Source of the DNA: DATAAP01 sp041690495
Lineage (GTDB): Bacteria > Pseudomonadota > Alphaproteobacteria > CACIAM-22H2
Reading direction: 5' to 3'
NCBI GenBank assembly: GCA_041690495.1
Contig: JAWLHE010000017.1
Location: 1 to 57,806 of the forward strand
Length of the DNA stretch: 57,806 bases
Position numbers and translations under genes: made by a program. The notes beneath the pieces are model-generated. The model made no database searches and was not told where the DNA came from. It saw nothing but the letters and a program-made list of their open reading frames with translations. This document shows positions 1 through 8,777 of this stretch, piece by piece. Within the stretch, counting starts at the first letter, position 1, and the number at the start of each line of letters is the position of its first letter.

Positions 1-840
1 GCCCGAGAAGGCGCCGCCGCCATGCGGGGCGGCGCCGCCATAGGTGTCGACGATGATCTTGCGCCCGGTCAGGCCGCAATCGCCGTCGGGGCCGCCGATC
101 ACGAACTGGCCGGTCGGGTTGACGTAGAAATGCTCGTTGTCGCACATCCAGCCGCTCGGCAGGACCTTCTCGACATAGGGACGGACGATCTCGCGGACCT
201 CGTCCTGATCGACTTTCGCGCTGTGCTGGGTCGATACGACGACGGCGGTGGCGCAGACCGGCTTGCCGTCGACGTAGCGCAGGGTGACCTGGCTCTTGGC
301 GTCGGGCTCGAGCATCTTGGCCTTGCCGGAATGCCGCGCCTCCGCCATCAGCCGGAGAATGTCGTGCGCGTATTGCAGCGGCGCAGGCATCAGCTCCGGC
401 GTCTCGTTGCAGGCATAGCCGAACATGATGCCCTGATCGCCCGCGCCCTCGTCCTTGTTGCCCTTGGCATCGACGCCCATGGCAATGTCGGCCGACTGGC
501 CGTGCAGGTAGACGGCGACCTTCGCCTTCTTCCAGTGGAAGCCCTTCTGCTCGTAGCCGATCTCCTTGACCGCCTGGCGGGCGATCTTGTCGATCAGCTT
601 GCCGTTGATCTTGCCCGACTTGAGCATCGGCGCCCTGGGACCGCACTTCTTCTTGTCCATGCGGACCTCGCCGGCGATGACGATCCGGTTGGTCGTGCAC
701 AGGGTCTCGCAGGCGACTCGCGCATAGGGATCGACGGCGAGAAACGCATCGACGATCGAGTCCGAGATCCGGTCGCTGACCTTGTCGGGGTGCCCCTCGG
801 ACACCGACTCGCTGGTGAAGACGAAATCGCCCTGGCGCAC
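1..840 (-). CDS. metK: S-adenosylmethionine synthase, 3' end cut by window edge
   Basis: MetK makes S-adenosylmethionine from methionine and ATP in the cytoplasm. The 280 codons present begin with GTG at 840 (RQGDFVFTSESVSEGHPDKVSDRI), containing the family's GHPDK ATP-binding motif. GAGAGG lies about seven bases upstream of the GTG. Later conserved stretches are GAGDQGIMFGYA and the NPTGQFVIGGPDGDCGLTGRKI region. The C-terminal third, including the glycine-rich loop after GGGAFSG, lies outside the window. The gene is the last visible member of the lnt-side block and seems to have its own promoter and a leader hairpin. Identity is certain; the far end is unknown. Confidence 0.97.
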   Translation of the reverse strand, partial: MRQGDFVFTSESVSEGHPDKVSDRISDSIVDAFLAVDPYARVACETLCTTNRIVIAGEVRMDKKKCGPRAPMLKSGKINGKLIDKIARQAVKEIGYEQKGFHWKKAKVAVYLHGQSADIAMGVDAKGNKDEGAGDQGIMFGYACNETPELMPAPLQYAHDILRLMAEARHSGKAKMLEPDAKSQVTLRYVDGKPVCATAVVVSTQHSAKVDQDEVREIVRPYVEKVLPSGWMCDNEHFYVNPTGQFVIGGPDGDCGLTGRKIIVDTYGGAAPHGGGAFSG

Positions 841-886
841 GGTTTTCCTCTCGGGTGATGGAGCGCGAGTGTCGGGACAAATGAAA

Positions 887-903
887 GGCGGGCTTCGCCC
901 GCC
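887..903 (-). terminator. GC-rich hairpin in the lnt-metK gap (terminator or attenuator)
   Basis: A perfect 7-bp stem (GGCGGGC/GCCCGCC) with a GAA loop is followed, in the metK direction, by TTTCATTTG. It lies 47 bases before the metK start and just after a possible metK promoter. It could end transcripts coming from lnt, or act as a leader attenuator. No known SAM riboswitch consensus was recognised around it. Confidence 0.5.
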
Positions 904-911
904 AGCCGGCA

Positions 912-941
912 CTATGTGGCAATCTTTCCAGGCAAGGTCAA
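912..941 (-). promoter_or_regulatory. possible sigma-70 promoter for metK
   Basis: On the minus strand TTGACC (941-936) and ACATAG (917-912) are separated by 18 bases. The predicted start point falls near 905, so the hairpin at 887-903 would be at the very 5' end of the transcript. Read from sequence only. Confidence 0.4.
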
Positions 942-1053
942 TATGGAACAGCGCGACCCAGCGCACAGGTTGCAGCGCGCGCCCGGACGGTACCGACGGC
1001 GTTCCTCCCGCAACGCGGCCGATTCCGGGCGCACGTGTCTACCGCACGGCATC

Positions 1054-2655
1054 TCATGTCATGCGGCGCGTCGCCGCGGCGAGGACGAGCAGCACGAGAC
1101 CCAGGGCCGCCGCGGCGAGGTTGCCGAGGCGCGCATAGAGTGTCGGTTCCAGGGCCTGCGGCAGATCCGCATCGAGCACGCCCATCCGGCCGAGATCGAG
1201 TCGCGCGGCGACGCGGCCATGCGGGTCTACCACGGCCGAAATTCCGTTATTCGCGGCACGCACCAGCGGCAGCCCCTCCTCGACCGCGCGGAACCGCGCG
1301 GTGGCGAGGTGCTGGTAGGGCCCGGACGAAATCCCGAACCAGGCATCGTTGGTCACGTTGAGCAGCCAGCCCGGGCGCCGCCCCGGCTCCGCGACCGCGC
1401 CGGGGAAGATGACTTCGTAGCAGATCAGCGGGCTGACCGGCGGCAGGCCGGGCAGCGGCATCGTGCGCGGCCCGGGCCCGGCGGAGAAGTCGCCCATGCC
1501 GTGCGTGATCTTGTCGAGCGGCACGATTCCGCGCAGCGGGACGTATTCCCCGAGCGGCACGAGATGGAACTTGTCGAAGACGCCGACCACGGCGCCGCTG
1601 CCGTCGAGGGCATAGAGGCTGTTCCAGACATGGAAGGTGCGCCCCTCGCCGGCGACGCGCGGCGCGCCGGTGAGCAGCAGTCCGCCGGGCGGGACGACCG
1701 TGGCGATCGCCTGGCGCAGCGCCGCATCCTTCGAGAGCGGGAACGGCACCGCCGCCTCCGGCCAGATCACATGCGTGATCTTGTCGTGGCCGGGCTGGCG
1801 CGTGAGCTGCATCGTGTGGAGGACATGGCGCTCGCGCAGCGCCGGGTCCCATTTGAGACTCTGCGGAACGTCGGGCTGGACCAGCCGCAGACGCACGCCC
1901 GGCACCACGTCGGCGGGCGCGCCGAGCAGGCGGATCGTTCCGGCCGCCCACCACACGGCGAGCAGGACGCAAGCGAGGGCCGCGGGCGCCCAGCGCCGCG
2001 CGCCCCGCGCGACGCCGGCGAGACTGGCCGGCGCGGCGGCGACCAGCACGGTCAGCATGCTCAGTCCGTAGAGCCCGACCAGGGCCGCGGGCTGCATCAT
2101 CGATTCGAGATCGGTCCACGCCGTGCCGGTCAGATTCCACGGAAAGCCGGTGAACAGGCGGCCGCGCACCCATTCGCCCGCGCCCCACGCGGCAGCCAGG
2201 ACGAGCGCGCCGGCAATGCCGCGGGTGTTGGCAAGCCGCAGGACCATGGCCGCAAGCCCGGGAAAGAAAGCGAGCCCCGCCGACAGGCCGAGAATGGCGA
2301 AGGGAATCAGCCAGCCGAATTTCGCGGCATCGACCAGCAGCGCGTGCGAGATCCAGTAGAGGCCGGTCGCGAAATGCGCGAGGCCGAACCACCATCCGAT
2401 CGCGAAGGCGCGACGCGCGGCGTGCCATCTTGCGCCGGAAGCGCCTTCGACCAGCCAGACCAGGCCGGTGAACGATACGAAGAGGACGGGCACGAGCTGG
2501 AGCGGCGGCATCGCCAGGGTCGCCAGCGCGCCGAACAGGAGCGAGGCGGCGACGCGCCGCCAGCCGGCCAGCGCCCGCACCCGGCCGGCGAGGCGGCTCA
2601 GCGCCCCGCTCGCTGCGTCGCGTCCGGCGGGGGTGCGTTGGACCGGCTCGTGCAA
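1054..2655 (-). CDS. lnt: apolipoprotein N-acyltransferase
   Basis: Lnt adds the third acyl chain to lipoproteins in the inner membrane. The 533-residue product has about seven hydrophobic segments in residues 35-245 and then a nitrilase-like periplasmic domain. The Glu-Lys-Cys triad is visible: E300 in VIWPEAA, K362 in FDKFHLVPLGEYVP, and C412 in LICYEVIFP. The start is TTG at 2655; AGAGG overlaps the corC stop nine bases upstream and supports it. A GTG at about residue 25 (VRALAGW) is an alternative. It follows corC by 12 bp in the same operon, an arrangement common in alphaproteobacteria. Confidence 0.95.
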   Translation of the reverse strand: MHEPVQRTPAGRDAASGALSRLAGRVRALAGWRRVAASLLFGALATLAMPPLQLVPVLFVSFTGLVWLVEGASGARWHAARRAFAIGWWFGLAHFATGLYWISHALLVDAAKFGWLIPFAILGLSAGLAFFPGLAAMVLRLANTRGIAGALVLAAAWGAGEWVRGRLFTGFPWNLTGTAWTDLESMMQPAALVGLYGLSMLTVLVAAAPASLAGVARGARRWAPAALACVLLAVWWAAGTIRLLGAPADVVPGVRLRLVQPDVPQSLKWDPALRERHVLHTMQLTRQPGHDKITHVIWPEAAVPFPLSKDAALRQAIATVVPPGGLLLTGAPRVAGEGRTFHVWNSLYALDGSGAVVGVFDKFHLVPLGEYVPLRGIVPLDKITHGMGDFSAGPGPRTMPLPGLPPVSPLICYEVIFPGAVAEPGRRPGWLLNVTNDAWFGISSGPYQHLATARFRAVEEGLPLVRAANNGISAVVDPHGRVAARLDLGRMGVLDADLPQALEPTLYARLGNLAAAALGLVLLVLAAATRRMT

Positions 2656-2667
2656 GCGGCGCGACCT

Positions 2668-3546
2668 CTATTCGCCTTGCGGCGCGGGCCTGGGTGGCCG
2701 GACGCGCAGGCGCTTGAGCCGCCGCGGGTCGGCCTCGAGCACCTCGAATTCATAACCCGAGGGATGGGTGATGATCTCGCCACGCGCCGGCAGGTAGCCG
2801 GCGTGGGCCACCAGCAGCCCGGCGAGCGTGTCGATATCGGCCTCGCGCTCCTCCGCCGTGAGCACCGCGCCGACGCGCGCCTCGAAATCGCCGATCGGCA
2901 GGCGCGCATCGGCGATGAAGGAGCCGTCGGGCTGCGCCATCAGGCGCGGCCCCTCGTCGACGTCGTGCTCGTCCTCGATCTCGCCGACGATCTCCTCGAC
3001 CAGATCCTCGATCGTCACCAGCCCGTCGACGCCGCCATACTCGTCGACGACGAGCGCCATGTGCAGCCGCGTCTTGCGCATCTCGAGCAGCAGGTCGAGG
3101 ACCCGCATCGACGGCGCGACGAACAGCACCTTGCGCAGCACGTCTTCGAGCTTGAAGTCCTTCTCGCGGCCCCAATAGCTGAGCAGGTCCTTGACGTGGA
3201 CCATGCCGATCACGTCGTCGAGCGATTCGCGGTAGACCGGCAGGCGCGAATGCGCCTCACGATTGGCGATCTTCATGAGCTGGGCGAGCGAGATTTCGCT
3301 GGCCACGGCGACGATGTCGGCGCGCGGCACCATCACGTCGTACGCAGAGAGCTCGCGCAGCTTGAAGACGTTGGCGATCAGCGTGCGCTCCTGCGGGCCG
3401 ATCGGCGCCAGCGGAACGTCGCGCTCCTCGATGATCTCCTCGATCGTGTCGCGCAGCATCGCCTCGGCATCGCGCGAGCGCAGCCTGTCGCGCAGGCGCG
3501 AGAACAGGCCCTTGGATTCCGGAGGCTCGCCGGGGTTGTCGTTCAT
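2668..3546 (-). CDS. corC: CorC/HlyC-type CBS-domain protein
   Basis: The 292-residue protein has two CBS domains (from LSAYDVMVPRADIVAV to VDGLVTIEDLVEEIVGEIED) followed by a C-terminal CorC_HlyC (transporter-associated) domain with GDFEARVG. Family members bind nucleotides and are linked to magnesium/cobalt efflux or membrane integrity; there is no transmembrane domain here, so this is the soluble CorC type. Its ATG overlaps the ybeY stop by four bases, so translation is probably coupled. The exact physiological role is not shown by the sequence. Confidence 0.92.
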   Translation of the reverse strand: MNDNPGEPPESKGLFSRLRDRLRSRDAEAMLRDTIEEIIEERDVPLAPIGPQERTLIANVFKLRELSAYDVMVPRADIVAVASEISLAQLMKIANREAHSRLPVYRESLDDVIGMVHVKDLLSYWGREKDFKLEDVLRKVLFVAPSMRVLDLLLEMRKTRLHMALVVDEYGGVDGLVTIEDLVEEIVGEIEDEHDVDEGPRLMAQPDGSFIADARLPIGDFEARVGAVLTAEEREADIDTLAGLLVAHAGYLPARGEIITHPSGYEFEVLEADPRRLKRLRVRPPRPAPQGE

Positions 3547-4088
3547 GCGCGCCTCTCCATGACATAAGGGTCGGCGATACCGAACGAGGCGAGGATGCGG
3601 GTTTCCAGCGATTCCATTCTTCTTGCGTCGGCGGGACGCTCATGATCATAGCCCAGGAGGTGCAAAACGCCATGCACCACGAGATGCAGCAGGTGCTGCT
3701 CAATCGTCTTGCCCTGACTCGCCGCCTCGCGGGCGACGGTGCCATAGGCGATGACGATGTCGCCGAGCGGCGCGGGCGTGCCGTCGGGACCGTCGCCTTC
3801 CGCCATCGGAAAGGACAGCACGTTGGTCGGCTTGTCCTTGCCGCGGAAGTCGTGGTTCAGCCGGCGCACCGCCGCGTCGCCCGAAAGGCGCACCGTGACT
3901 TCGCCGGCACGGACCGGAGGACAGGCGGCGAGTGCCGCGCGTGCCGCCGCGCGCACGCGCGCTGCGACGTTCCGCCCGACCCGGCGCCAGGAGGATGCCG
4001 TGGCGGAGTCGATCATGACGACGATCCGTTCGGTGCGCGGTTTGGCGGCGGAGCGCCGCAACCGACTTCGACCCGGTGTGCCGCTCAT
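3543..4088 (-). CDS. ybeY: endoribonuclease YbeY
   Basis: YbeY is a zinc-dependent RNase required for 16S rRNA 3' maturation and ribosome quality control. The 181-residue product carries the H-x3-H-x5-H metal motif as H139, H143 and H149 in VVHGVLHLLGYDHE, preceded by the conserved LNHDFRGKDKPTNVLSFP segment. The ATG at 4088 overlaps the ybeZ TGA (ATGA), and the core fold begins at about residue 21 (RIVVMID), so the ATGA start is preferred over a start within the core. The reading frame stays open upstream for about 390 codons, but that part is antisense-like composition over ybeZ, not extra protein. Confidence 0.95.
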   Translation of the reverse strand: MSGTPGRSRLRRSAAKPRTERIVVMIDSATASSWRRVGRNVAARVRAAARAALAACPPVRAGEVTVRLSGDAAVRRLNHDFRGKDKPTNVLSFPMAEGDGPDGTPAPLGDIVIAYGTVAREAASQGKTIEQHLLHLVVHGVLHLLGYDHERPADARRMESLETRILASFGIADPYVMERRA

Positions 4089-5110
4089 TTGCGCCGCGTC
4101 CCTTCGGGCGGACGCACGGCCTTGGCGCGCTCGCGCGCGTCGTAGGCGCGGACGATCTCGGTGACCAGCCCGTGGCGGACAACGTCGACCTCGGTGAAGC
4201 GCACCATGGTTATGCCCGGCACGCCGCTCAGCGTGTCGACCGCATCGAGCAGGCCCGAGCGCGCGCCCTGCGGCAGGTCGATCTGGCTGAGATCGCCGGT
4301 CACCGCCATGCGGCTGCCCTCGCCGAGGCGCGTCAGGAACATCTTCATCTGGACCGGCGTCGTGTTCTGCGCCTCGTCGAGAATGACGAAGGAATGCGCG
4401 AGCGTGCGGCCGCGCATGAAAGCGAGCGGTGCTATCTCGATCTCGCCGTTGGCGATGCGCTTCATCACCTGCTCGCCGGGCAGCATGTCGTGCAGCGCGT
4501 CGTAGAGCGGGCGCAGATACGGATCGACCTTCTCGCGCAGATCGCCGGGCAGAAAGCCGAGCCGCTCTCCGGCCTCGACCGCCGGGCGCGACAGGATGAT
4601 ACGGTCGACGCGGCCCGCGGTCAGCATCTGCACGGCGGCGGCAACGGCGAGATAGGTCTTGCCGGTACCCGCCGGTCCGATTCCGAACACCAGTTCGTTC
4701 TCGCGCAGTGCCTTGAGATAGACGCCCTGCGTCGCCGTGCGCGGCGCTACATGGCGCTTGCGCGTGCGGATCGTGAGGTCGTCCGATTCGAACAGATCGG
4801 GACTGCCGCCACCGGACGCCTCCGCCGTCTCGGCCAGCCGCGCGGCGGCATCGACCTCGCCGATGTCGACTTCGAGGCCGCGGCGCAAGCGGTCGTAGAG
4901 CGCCAGCAGCGCGTCGCGCGCCGCCTCGCGGCCGGAATGCGGCCCGTGGATGGCGATGCGGTTGCCGCGCGAGGTGATGCGCACACCGAGCTTCTGTTCG
5001 ATGCGGGCGAGATGGCGGTCGTGCTCTCCGAACAGAAGCGGCAGCAGCGTATTGTCGTCGAACTGCAGCAGGATCGGCGCTTCGGCGCGGGCGGGTGTCC
5101 CGGAATTCAA
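4085..5110 (-). CDS. ybeZ: PhoH-like ATPase YbeZ
   Basis: YbeZ is a PhoH-family ATPase that partners YbeY in RNA metabolism. Walker A is GPAGTGKT (residues 145-152) and Walker B is in FVILDEAQN, with the sensor stretch VTGDLSQIDLP. I choose TTG at 5110, which overlaps the miaB stop as TTGA and gives 341 residues, normal for the family. The ATG at 5176 would add 22 residues that merely mirror the miaB C-terminus. The operon miaB-ybeZ-ybeY-corC-lnt has overlapping or nearly touching genes, implying co-translation. Confidence 0.94.
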   Translation of the reverse strand: MNSGTPARAEAPILLQFDDNTLLPLLFGEHDRHLARIEQKLGVRITSRGNRIAIHGPHSGREAARDALLALYDRLRRGLEVDIGEVDAAARLAETAEASGGGSPDLFESDDLTIRTRKRHVAPRTATQGVYLKALRENELVFGIGPAGTGKTYLAVAAAVQMLTAGRVDRIILSRPAVEAGERLGFLPGDLREKVDPYLRPLYDALHDMLPGEQVMKRIANGEIEIAPLAFMRGRTLAHSFVILDEAQNTTPVQMKMFLTRLGEGSRMAVTGDLSQIDLPQGARSGLLDAVDTLSGVPGITMVRFTEVDVVRHGLVTEIVRAYDARERAKAVRPPEGTRRK

Positions 5111-6450
5111 GCCGGTATCCTCGTCGGGCCTTCGCACGCGCGCACGGCCGTGCCGGCCAGGCTGTTCGGGCCGCACGCATCGATGCGCACCTTGCCGATG
5201 CGGCCGAGCCAGTCCGGCGGCGCCTCGACATGGACAGCCTGCATGTATGGCGAGCGGCCGCCGAGCTGGCCGGCATGGCGGCCCGGCCGCTCGAACAGCA
5301 CCGGCATGATCTTGCCGATGCTGGCCCGGTTGAATCGGTCCTGCTGCTCGCGCAACAGGCTCAGCAGACGCTGCAAACGCTCCTCCTTGACCGGCTCGGG
5401 CACCTGCCCGTCCATCAGCGCGGCCGGCGTGCCTGGTCGCGCGCTGTACTTGAAGGCATAGGCGCTGGCGAAGCCGATCTCGCGCACCAGCGTCAGCGTA
5501 GCCTCGAATTCCATCTCGGTCTCGCCCGGAAAGCCGACGATGAAGTCCGAAGAAAGCGCAAGATCGGGCCGCGCCGCGCGGAGCCGTTCCACGATGCGCC
5601 GATAATCGGCAGCGGTGTGGCCGCGGTTCATCGCAGCAAGAATACGGTCGGCGCCCGACTGCACCGGCAGGTGCAGGAAGGGCATCAGCTTGGCCTCTTC
5701 GGCATGCGCAGCGATCAGCGCATCGTCGACATCGCGGGGATGCGACGTCGTGTAGCGGATGCGCTCGATGCCCTCGATGCGCGCAAGGATGCGCACCAGC
5801 GCGCCGAGCCCGGCGCGCGCGCTGCCGTCGCGTCCGTGATAGGCATTGACGTTCTGGCCGAGCAGCGTGATCTCGACCGCGCCGCGCTCGACCAGCCGCC
5901 GCGCCTCCGCCACGATCTCGGCGACCGGCCGCGAATACTCCGCGCCGCGCGTATAGGGCACGACGCAGAAGGTACAGAACTTGTCGCAGCCTTCCTGGAT
6001 CGTCAGGAAAGCCGAGAGTCCCTGCGGTGCGGCCCCGTCGGGCAGATGGTCGAATTTCGGCTCGACCGGAAACTCGGTGTCGAGCACGGCGCCGGCGCCG
6101 CGCGTGGCGCGCGCCACCATCTCGGGCAGGCGATGATAGGCCTGCGGCCCGAACACCATGTCGACGAAGGGTGCGCGCCGCGTCATCTCCTCGCCCTCCG
6201 CCTGGGCGACGCAGCCGGCGACCGCGATCATCGTGCCGCGCGCGGCCTTCAGCGGCTTCAGCCGGCCAAGCTCGGAATAGACTTTCTCCGCCGCCTTCTC
6301 GCGGATGTGGCAGGTGTTGAGGATCACGAGATCGGCCTTGTCCGCGGTGTCGACCGGACGATAGCCGAGCGGCGCCAGGACGTCCGCCATGCGGGCGGAA
6401 TCGTACTCGTTCATCTGGCAGCCATATGTCTTGATAAAGAGCGTCTTCAA
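5107..6450 (-). CDS. miaB: tRNA-2-methylthio-N6-dimethylallyladenosine synthase
   Basis: MiaB is a radical-SAM methylthiotransferase that modifies A37 of tRNAs. The N-terminal domain opens with IKTYGCQMNEYDS and holds the auxiliary cluster cysteines (with NTCHIREKA and VAGCVAQ). The radical SAM CxxxCxxC is CDKFCTFC, followed by VPYTRGAEYSRP. The C-terminus is a TRAM-like domain. TTG at 6450 starts the protein at KTLFIKTYG, matching the family; an in-frame ORF extends 30 codons upstream into olsA but is Arg-rich and unlikely. Length is 447 residues, typical. Confidence 0.95.
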   Translation of the reverse strand: MKTLFIKTYGCQMNEYDSARMADVLAPLGYRPVDTADKADLVILNTCHIREKAAEKVYSELGRLKPLKAARGTMIAVAGCVAQAEGEEMTRRAPFVDMVFGPQAYHRLPEMVARATRGAGAVLDTEFPVEPKFDHLPDGAAPQGLSAFLTIQEGCDKFCTFCVVPYTRGAEYSRPVAEIVAEARRLVERGAVEITLLGQNVNAYHGRDGSARAGLGALVRILARIEGIERIRYTTSHPRDVDDALIAAHAEEAKLMPFLHLPVQSGADRILAAMNRGHTAADYRRIVERLRAARPDLALSSDFIVGFPGETEMEFEATLTLVREIGFASAYAFKYSARPGTPAALMDGQVPEPVKEERLQRLLSLLREQQDRFNRASIGKIMPVLFERPGRHAGQLGGRSPYMQAVHVEAPPDWLGRIGKVRIDACGPNSLAGTAVRACEGPTRIPA

Positions 6451-6511
6451 GCGCGCCGATCCGGAAAGCCGGCGGAATCCGCCGCAGAACCTATCATTCC
6501 CGCCCCCTCTG

Positions 6512-7360
6512 TCAAGGCGACGCGGGCGCCGCCGCGGCATCCGCAGGCGGCAGCTGCACCGCGGCCGGCAGACCGCGCCCGCCGTTCGCGGCGGCCAGCC
6601 CTTGCGCCACGACGCGCTCGCAATGCTCGGCCAGCGCCTTGCGCGAGCCGAACGCGGCGAAGCTTACCGGCGCATGGAACTGAACCGTTGCCGTGAGCCG
6701 GCCGAGGCCGAGCAGCTGCCAGCCATGCGGCATCATGTCCATATCGCCGTACCACGTCACGAACGGACGCCAGGCGCGGCCGAGCGGCATGAAGTCGAGA
6801 TGGGTGTAGGCGATCGTCACCGGCTGCACGACGATGGAGCGGCCGTCCACTTCCTGCTGCGCGACGCTCAGCAGCGCGCTCTTGAATGGCTTGAGGCGCG
6901 TGCCGTCGCTGCTCGTCCCCTCGGCGAAGAGGACGAGATTGCTCCCCTGCGCGAGCCTGCGCGCCACGTCGTCGCGCTCGTTGTGAACGCCCGAAGCGCG
7001 GCGATCGACGAACACGGTACGCTGCAGCTTGGCCAGCCAGCCGAACAGCGGCCAGCTCGCGACCTCGCGCTTGGCGATGAACGAAGTCTCGACCGCGGCC
7101 GACAGCACCGGGATGTCGAGATAAGAGAGATGGTTGGAGACGAACAGTGTCGGCCGGACGTCCGAGATGTCGCCGCGCACATCGACATGAATGCCGAGCA
7201 GGCGGCAGCACAGCGCGTGATAGGCCTTCGGCAGGCGCGTGGCGAAGCGCGAGTTGGTCGCGAGGAACAGCGCCTGGACCGGCATCAGCGGCAGCGTCAC
7301 GCCGAGATAGACGAAGAGACGCGCCACGGCGCGCGCGACGGAACCCGGCAGGGCGCTCAT
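6512..7360 (-). CDS. olsA: lyso-ornithine lipid O-acyltransferase (PlsC family)
   Basis: The 282-residue protein has the PlsC acyltransferase motifs: block I NHLSYLD (H-x4-D), a central VFVDRR, and block III FAEGTSSDG. An N-terminal hydrophobic segment (LFVYLGVTLPLMPVQALFLA) suggests membrane attachment. It overlaps olsB by four bases, and that pairing identifies it as the second enzyme of ornithine-lipid synthesis, which acylates lyso-ornithine lipid, rather than the housekeeping phosphatidate PlsC. A general 1-acylglycerol-3-phosphate acyltransferase role is the alternative. Confidence 0.85.
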   Translation of the reverse strand: MSALPGSVARAVARLFVYLGVTLPLMPVQALFLATNSRFATRLPKAYHALCCRLLGIHVDVRGDISDVRPTLFVSNHLSYLDIPVLSAAVETSFIAKREVASWPLFGWLAKLQRTVFVDRRASGVHNERDDVARRLAQGSNLVLFAEGTSSDGTRLKPFKSALLSVAQQEVDGRSIVVQPVTIAYTHLDFMPLGRAWRPFVTWYGDMDMMPHGWQLLGLGRLTATVQFHAPVSFAAFGSRKALAEHCERVVAQGLAAANGGRGLPAAVQLPPADAAAAPASP

Positions 7361-8232
7361 CCCTCGCCGCCGCCCGCCTGTCGCTGATAGTGGTTGAAAT
7401 ATTTTTCGGTGACGCGATCGGTCACGACGATGATGCAGACATCGGTCGTGTTGAACTGATCGTCAACCACCGCGCCGTCGCCGACGAGGCCGCCCAATCG
7501 CAGATAGCCCTTGATGAGCGGCGGCAGCGCGGCGACCGCCGCACGCGCGTCGAGCTGCGCCACCGCCGCCTCGGCGTCGATCTCGCCCAGCGGCAGCATG
7601 TTCATCTGCACGTAGCGGTCGGGCAGCGCGCGAGCGCGCAGGGACGGCGGCGCGAGATGATAGTAATGCAGGTAGGACAGCGGCACCGCGAGCGCCTGCG
7701 GATCGGTGCCCGGCAGGCTCGCGCAGCCGAACATCAGCTTTATGTCGTGCTGGAACACATAGCTGGCGATGCCGCGCCACAGCAGCTGCATGGTCGGTCG
7801 CGTGCGGTAGGCAACATCGACGCAGGACCGGCCCAGCTCGAGGATCTCGCCGGGATGGGCGATCAGCGGCGCGATGTCGAATTCGGTGGCCGTGTAGAAC
7901 CCGCCGTGCCGCCGGGCCACGGAGCGCCGCAGCAGACGATAGGTGCCGACGATCGCCTCGGGACCCGAACCCAGCTTGTGGTCGATCACCAGCAGGTGGT
8001 CGCAATAGGCATCGAACGAGTCGCGATCGCGGCGGCTGGTCCGCGTCTCGTCGTCCGGCCGCGCCGCCATTTCCTCGAAGAACACGCGGTAGCGCAGCGC
8101 CTGCGCAGCGTCCACCTCGGCGGCCGTGTCGGCAAGCCGCACCTCGAGCGTTCCGGCGCGCACGGCATTGAAGTGCATCACACGCGATAACGCGCTCTTG
8201 CCGAGATCCGCCAGGATGCGGCCGGGAGTCAT
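7357..8232 (-). CDS. olsB: L-ornithine N-alpha-acyltransferase (OlsB-like GNAT)
   Basis: OlsB transfers a 3-hydroxyacyl chain from acyl carrier protein to ornithine. This 291-residue product shows the family pattern LRYRVFFEEM, followed by FDAYCDHLLVID, IVGTYRLL, and ELGRSCVDVAYRTRPTMQLLWRGI (acyl-thioester site). It ends FNTTDVCIIVVTDRVTEKYFNHY. The gene is fused by four-base overlaps to fur upstream and olsA downstream, so fur-olsB-olsA is one translational unit. Ornithine lipids are membrane lipids without phosphorus, usually raised under phosphate limitation. Confidence 0.88.
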   Translation of the reverse strand: MTPGRILADLGKSALSRVMHFNAVRAGTLEVRLADTAAEVDAAQALRYRVFFEEMAARPDDETRTSRRDRDSFDAYCDHLLVIDHKLGSGPEAIVGTYRLLRRSVARRHGGFYTATEFDIAPLIAHPGEILELGRSCVDVAYRTRPTMQLLWRGIASYVFQHDIKLMFGCASLPGTDPQALAVPLSYLHYYHLAPPSLRARALPDRYVQMNMLPLGEIDAEAAVAQLDARAAVAALPPLIKGYLRLGGLVGDGAVVDDQFNTTDVCIIVVTDRVTEKYFNHYQRQAGGGEG

Positions 8233-8693
8233 TGGCGCTGACCGAGCTTTCTGCCGCGCAACGGCGTGCCGTAGAGCTCGAGACGGTGGCCGGCGAGCTC
8301 GTAGCCGAGTTCGCGCGCGATCTGCTGCTGCAGCTCTTCGATCCGCTCGTTGTGGAATTCGATGACCTTGCCGCTCTGGATGTCGATCAGGTGATCGTGA
8401 TGCTCCTCCGGCGCCTCCTCGTAGCGCGAACGGCCGTCGCCGAAGTCATGGCGCGACAGGATATTCGCCTCCTCGAACAGCCGGACCGTCCGGTAGACCG
8501 TCGCGATGCTGATATGCGGGTCGATCGCCGAGGCCCGCCGGTAGACCTGCTCGACATCGGGATGATCGGTGGCGTCGGAGAGCACGCGCGCGATGACACG
8601 GCGCTGCCCGGTCATCTTCAGCCCCTTCTCGATGCATAGCCGCTCGAGTCGGGAAACCGTTTCCGCTTCCTTGGGGCGACGCTGGGTGATCAT
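8229..8693 (-). CDS. fur: Fur-family metal-responsive regulator
   Basis: The 154-residue protein has the Fur winged helix (GLKMTGQRRVIARVLSD, then ISIATVYRTVRLFEEANIL) and a His-rich dimerisation domain (EEHHDHLIDIQSGKVIEFHN). The CxxC structural zinc motif of the E. coli protein is missing (IDIQSGK instead), as is usual for alphaproteobacterial Fur/Mur; whether it senses iron or manganese cannot be told. I start at ATG 8693 (ITQRRPKEAE); the frame is open 14 codons further. TATACT at about 8704-8709 on the minus strand may be a -10 box giving a very short leader. It overlaps olsB by four bases. Confidence 0.9.
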   Translation of the reverse strand: MITQRRPKEAETVSRLERLCIEKGLKMTGQRRVIARVLSDATDHPDVEQVYRRASAIDPHISIATVYRTVRLFEEANILSRHDFGDGRSRYEEAPEEHHDHLIDIQSGKVIEFHNERIEELQQQIARELGYELAGHRLELYGTPLRGRKLGQRQ

Positions 8694-8777
8694 CGATCGA
8701 AAGTATAGACGAAAGGCGTGGCTGCGCCTACTCAATAGAGTGCAACCGGACTGTAACCCATTTCGCCAATTGGGGAA

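Noticed and set aside
841..1053. SAM riboswitch upstream of metK
   Set aside because: No SAM-II or SAM/SAH consensus recognised; only a short hairpin is visible.
916..3567. 883-codon open frame on the plus strand
   Set aside because: Lies over lnt and corC; Arg/Ala/Gly/Asp-rich with no domain, typical antisense opening in high-GC DNA.
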